A stretch of DNA of 64,000 nucleotides, taken from assembly GCF_019649055.1 (NCBI RefSeq), contig NW_026570323.1, forward strand, positions 124,001 to 188,000, written 5' to 3'. A model generated the notes under the pieces. It saw only the letters and a list, made by a program, of their open reading frames with translations, was not told the origin of the DNA and searched no databases. Made by a program: the position numbers and the translations under genes. Of this stretch, positions 60,749-64,000 are shown in pieces (positions within the stretch are counted from its first letter, which is position 1; every line of letters starts with the position of its first letter). Origin of the DNA: Paramacrobiotus metropolitanus (lineage: Eukaryota > Tardigrada > Eutardigrada > Parachela > Macrobiotidae).

Positions 60749-63559
60749 ATGATCAGATCGCCAACAGGACAACAGAGAAAAGGATTCATTTCGTCGATTG
60801 TAGATTCAGTGCAAAATATAGCACAGAACCTCTCTCCTCGTAGCAAATCGAATAACGCGATAAATCAGGATAATGAGTCGACAAATACGCAGACAGTTAG
60901 ACCGAAGCCAGCAGCTAAGAAAGCGACGAAACCGAAGGTAGTAGTTCCCCCTCCCCCAGTAACTCATGCAGTGAACACTCGATATGGGACGAAGCATCGA
61001 CAGGTTCAGTCGGAAGTCCCCGCACGGGAAACCGCTGAGCCTACCTCACTCCCTGAAAAATCCGCGGTAATTCCGGAGGCGATTGACGGTGACCGTCCGG
61101 CGTCAACGTCAAGAATCGCTAATATGGTCGATAACGAGGTGAACGATAACGCATCAAATGCTGATGGAAATTTGAACGATTCTCGATCAAGCGAAATGTC
61201 TATCGATTCAATTCTCATGGGAAACGAAGATTATAGCGATCCATATGCGCTTGGTGATGTGGACAGTGAGGGTGAACTCACTCTCCACAATACCACAGCG
61301 GTCGATTTGCGAACACCTTTCAAACGAAGCACGGTTGTACGACGCAGCCCGCTTCCGACGATGGGTGAGATACCTGGTAAGACTGGAAAAGAAAAATCGC
61401 CATCGTCGAATGAAAGTAAAACAAGTTTCCGGTCGGCTATCGAACCTGGAAACCATGAGGAAACACCAAAACTCTCGATCGATAAATCCGCGATGACTGG
61501 TACCGAGTACGCACAAAACCTGCGTTTAGCGGGTGAAGTTACCGGTAAATTACAAGAAGAGCTATCGTTGGCTCACCAGGAAATCGCTGAATTGAAGAAA
61601 GTAATTCGCGCAAACGCTAATAAGACCGATGAAAGTGATGAATCGATTCTGGTCGAGGCTCTAGAACGTCTGAAAACTCTGCAAGCAGAGATTTCCACGT
61701 TTAGAGCTGCTCTGAAATTACGCGATGATACGATTACCGAACACGAAGGGACGATTGCTCGATTACGTGTCGAAAGACAGAAGTTTCAGGATAGAGTCGT
61801 GATCAGTCAGCGAGAACTGGTCGATGAGAAAACGAAATTGGAGACTAAAGTGAAGAAATATGGCGGAAAGCTGCTCTTGGCTGGCCATGCCAAGTTGCAG
61901 CAGGACGTCGAAATGCAGCAGATTATGGAAGATCGTGATCGATACCGTCGCGAACGTAATGAAGCTCAGGATAGGTTCGATCAGTTAGCCGCAGATTACG
62001 ATGCCTTGCAGACGATGTGCGAAGATTTGGAGAATCAGTTGCGATCGCGTCCTGCTAGCCCGGCACAACCTGCCGGACATCGGGGACAACCGTCGCGAAC
62101 TGAACGATGCGGAACCGGAGTTAGTCGTGGTTGTTCGCCGGTAGTTGAAAAACGCACCGGTGAAGCAACCGGAAGTGGTGAATTTCGCCGTCGACAGTTG
62201 AATAAAGAAACAGTTATCGATAAGGCAATGGGTGGTAGGTTGAGAACGGTTGTCCGTTCTACCGCCGAGCTCGAGAAGGAAGTTACAATCGTAAAGGAAG
62301 TCGTGAAATCGGTTCCCGAGGTCAAGGCCGATTCGGCTAAGATCTTTAAGGGTAATACGGTTAATCCAACGAAGTTTGGTGGATCGAAAGATAATGTCGA
62401 AAGTTTTGTACTTCGATTTCGATTGGCAGCAACAGCAAACGGCTGGGATGAGTCGGAGAAACTCGCCAACCTGGCTAACGCTGTCAAGGATGACGCTTTG
62501 ACTTGGTTTGATGGGTTGTTGACCTCGCCGTCGGCACCCACTACAAGCGAAGGGTTTTTATTGAAGATGGTTGAACGATTTGGTGGTAGTAAGAAGTCAG
62601 TTAACGCGTTGACGGAACTGACAAATCGATCATATCGACCTGGGCAGGAATCGCTTGAGCAATATCTCCAGATAATGGAAATACTGCGTGACCGAGCGAA
62701 CTTCCAGGGCGATCCAGAACATTTCGTATCGTTCGTTATGCGTGGACTGAAAACCGATCAGAAAGTGTACGATAAAGTGATGACGAAACAGCCAGAAACA
62801 ATCGATCAGCTTCGCCAGTATATTCGTTATCTGGTGTCTAGCGATCCAGACGGCTTCCAAGTCCCTATCGATAACAAGGCGCGAAAGAATCAGGAAAGAT
62901 CAAAAAACGATTCAGCTGCAGTGCATGCGGTCGATGCTGACGAAGCACGATCGGATGCCGGCGGCAACCAGAGAGGAAAATCGAACGATGGCGCTGCTGG
63001 TGGCTTTGGTGGCCGGTCCCGGTCACCTGCCCGTGGCGCGCCTCGTGGTCGCGGTAATTTCGGTGGAAACCGCGGCAGCTTCGGCCGTAGCGGTGGAAAC
63101 AATCGAAGTGGTTTCAGCAGAAATGGAGGCGGATCTGGTGGTCGCGATGGTTTCGCTGGTCGTCAGAACTCTGGCGGTTCTGGTAACAACGATTCCTATA
63201 AGCTGTGCACTAACTGCGATGTCCATAACCATACGATCGATGAATGCAAGTTTCGAGATGTGCCGCGCGATCAAAATCCGATCTATTGTGCGTATCACTA
63301 TGCTGACGGCAGCCGCCGTTATGCAAGCGACTTTCGCCGAAACCGGGAAAATTCTCAAAGTCGAAATGATAACTATCAGGGACAAAATAACGGAAATCGA
63401 CGTCGATTAAACTCGTGGACAAACGATAAGGCACCACAGTCCAGCCAGAACGGTGGCGGTTCTGGTAGTGGCGGCCAAGACGCTCGGGGCTCCAGCGGCT
63501 CTGCCGGTGGTGCCAAGGGCGGCTTTGGTGGCGGCCAGGGAAACGGGAACGGGCAGTAA
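60749..63559 (+). CDS. gag: Gag polyprotein of the LTR retrotransposon
   Basis: From the ATG at 60,749 the protein is 936 aa; the frame is open slightly further upstream but without another ATG. The N-terminal 250 residues are Ser/Pro/Lys-rich and disordered. A long coiled coil (ELSLAHQEIAELKKVI, ERLKTLQAEISTFRAALKLR) covers residues about 265-430. A retrotransposon-Gag capsid domain follows at residues about 540-715 (KFGGSKDNVESFVLRFRLAA, ALTWFDGLL). The tail is rich in Arg/Gly (RGAPRGRGNFGGNRGSFG), followed by a CCHC zinc knuckle at C820 (CTNCDVHNHTIDEC). The protein is much longer than the usual 300-500 aa Gypsy Gag because of the coiled-coil front part. It ends 13 bases after a -1 frameshift heptamer. 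Confidence 0.88.
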   Translation: MIRSPTGQQRKGFISSIVDSVQNIAQNLSPRSKSNNAINQDNESTNTQTVRPKPAAKKATKPKVVVPPPPVTHAVNTRYGTKHRQVQSEVPARETAEPTSLPEKSAVIPEAIDGDRPASTSRIANMVDNEVNDNASNADGNLNDSRSSEMSIDSILMGNEDYSDPYALGDVDSEGELTLHNTTAVDLRTPFKRSTVVRRSPLPTMGEIPGKTGKEKSPSSNESKTSFRSAIEPGNHEETPKLSIDKSAMTGTEYAQNLRLAGEVTGKLQEELSLAHQEIAELKKVIRANANKTDESDESILVEALERLKTLQAEISTFRAALKLRDDTITEHEGTIARLRVERQKFQDRVVISQRELVDEKTKLETKVKKYGGKLLLAGHAKLQQDVEMQQIMEDRDRYRRERNEAQDRFDQLAADYDALQTMCEDLENQLRSRPASPAQPAGHRGQPSRTERCGTGVSRGCSPVVEKRTGEATGSGEFRRRQLNKETVIDKAMGGRLRTVVRSTAELEKEVTIVKEVVKSVPEVKADSAKIFKGNTVNPTKFGGSKDNVESFVLRFRLAATANGWDESEKLANLANAVKDDALTWFDGLLTSPSAPTTSEGFLLKMVERFGGSKKSVNALTELTNRSYRPGQESLEQYLQIMEILRDRANFQGDPEHFVSFVMRGLKTDQKVYDKVMTKQPETIDQLRQYIRYLVSSDPDGFQVPIDNKARKNQERSKNDSAAVHAVDADEARSDAGGNQRGKSNDGAAGGFGGRSRSPARGAPRGRGNFGGNRGSFGRSGGNNRSGFSRNGGGSGGRDGFAGRQNSGGSGNNDSYKLCTNCDVHNHTIDECKFRDVPRDQNPIYCAYHYADGSRRYASDFRRNRENSQSRNDNYQGQNNGNRRRLNSWTNDKAPQSSQNGGGSGSGGQDARGSSGSAGGAKGGFGGGQGNGNGQ

Positions 63560-63598
63560 ACACCGGCTTTGCTGTCCCTGTACCTCCCAAACCGCCGG
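63538..63598 (+). promoter_or_regulatory. -1 ribosomal frameshift site with possible pseudoknot
   Basis: GGGAAAC at 63,538-63,544 is placed exactly as X-XXY-YYZ in the Gag frame (CAG GGA AAC). After a 6-base spacer, GGGCAG (63,551-63,556) can pair with CTGTCCC (63,572-63,578, one bulged base), and CCGGC in the loop (63,563-63,567) can pair with GCCGG (63,594-63,598), forming an H-type pseudoknot. The Gag stop is at 63,557-63,559 and Pol is open in the -1 frame. Confidence 0.8.
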
Positions 63599-64000
63599 AT
63601 ATATCGATTAACGGATTTACGATTACTGATACGATTACCGATGCGAATAACGATAACGATACCTGTATGATTTCCCAGCTGAAACCTAATTCATGCGAAC
63701 CGAAGCGAACTCGTGCGCTGATGCATGTCATCAGTGTCGATGGAGCTGAGGTTAACGCATTGATCGATTCAGGGGCGGAAACATCTCTTGTTTCCGATGA
63801 ATTCTTACGTGCTAATCGAATCCCCCGATTCCCATTATCGAAACCGCTGGACATTCGTGGCGTCGGTGGTGCTCGTAGCTTTCCAGTTACCGACTACTGC
63901 GCCGTAATGATTACCATAAAAGATCGAACGATACCCCATTCCTTATACGTCAAACCGATAAATGATTCAGTACAAGTACTGTTAGGCCAAGATTACTTGG
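63538..64000 (+). CDS. pol: Pol polyprotein start with retropepsin-like protease, partial
   Basis: The -1 frame relative to Gag is open from the frameshift heptamer to the window end. It begins with a Pro/Asp-rich linker, then a retroviral-type aspartic protease: catalytic ALIDSGAETSLVS, the flap-side LDIRGVGGARSFPV, and VLLGQDYL near the window end, where the family has the conserved ILG.D motif. Reverse transcriptase, RNase H and integrase should follow to the right. The protease would cut the Gag-Pol precursor. Confidence 0.88.

Larger units (their letters stand above)
59360..64000 (+). mobile_element. Ty3/Gypsy-like LTR retrotransposon, 5' part
   Basis: Gag (60,749-63,559) and the start of Pol with an aspartic protease in the -1 frame define the element; it runs off the window. 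The 5' LTR and leader must lie between about 59.36 and 60.74 kb: AATAAA at 59,768 may be the LTR polyadenylation signal. I cannot fix LTR ends without the 3' copy, nor a primer-binding site. CTGGTAAGT near 60,320 would be a good splice donor if a spliced transcript exists. Gag and protease frames are intact, so the copy may be recent. Confidence 0.85.

Overview
The window is nuclear DNA from a small-genome invertebrate animal. Three cellular genes have introns with GT-AG borders and metazoan orthology: a microsomal triglyceride transfer protein large subunit, a V-ATPase subunit B, and a cholinesterase-family esterase. Most introns are short (about 60-500 bases). The F-box-like fragments and the repeats would fit a tardigrade, but that is inference from memory; the sequence alone does not prove it.

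Layout. Positions 1-8548 hold a large piece of a Polinton/Maverick (adintovirus-like) element, nearly all on the minus strand. It carries a membrane protein, an adenain-type protease, a double-jelly-roll major capsid protein, a pVI-like protein, a penton-like minor capsid protein (frameshifted), a chromodomain integrase, a proline-rich ORF (nonsense codon), a pX-like protein, a packaging ATPase, a TATA-binding-protein-like protein and an unknown 152-aa protein. A truncated BIR (IAP) ORF points the other way. Four gene borders are ATGA overlaps. No protein-primed DNA polymerase lies in the window, so the element is cut or continues to the left. From 8.5 to 20.9 kb there are few genes: a 5'-truncated non-LTR retrotransposon, a small secreted Gly/Ala-rich protein, a diverged duplication, a 722-bp near-perfect palindrome and two paralogous secreted peptides, one ending in a six-cysteine defensin-like pattern.

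From 20.9 to 40.9 kb lies the cellular gene cluster: the esterase (+, 9 exons, 603 aa), MTTP (+, 14 exons, 879 aa), V-ATPase B (-, 6 exons, 510 aa, tail to tail with MTTP) and a YccV/HspQ-domain membrane protein (+). From 41 to 64 kb mobile DNA dominates. It includes three more pieces of the same RT-plus-endonuclease retrotransposon type (one nearly full length), decayed F-box-like genes, a 3.7-kb foldback element whose arms contain inverted arrays of a 42-bp minisatellite, and the 5' part of a Ty3/Gypsy-like LTR retrotransposon. That last element has a long Gag and a textbook -1 frameshift signal (GGGAAAC plus a possible pseudoknot) leading into the protease.

How the genes relate. The Polinton genes form one virion-assembly and integration module: capsid, maturation protease, packaging ATPase and integrase. 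The TBP-like and BIR genes at its divergent, TATA-containing end look like early, host-directed functions. The cellular genes are unrelated neighbours. All splice models were built by eye from splice signals and reading phase; each closes in frame except the YccV-domain gene.
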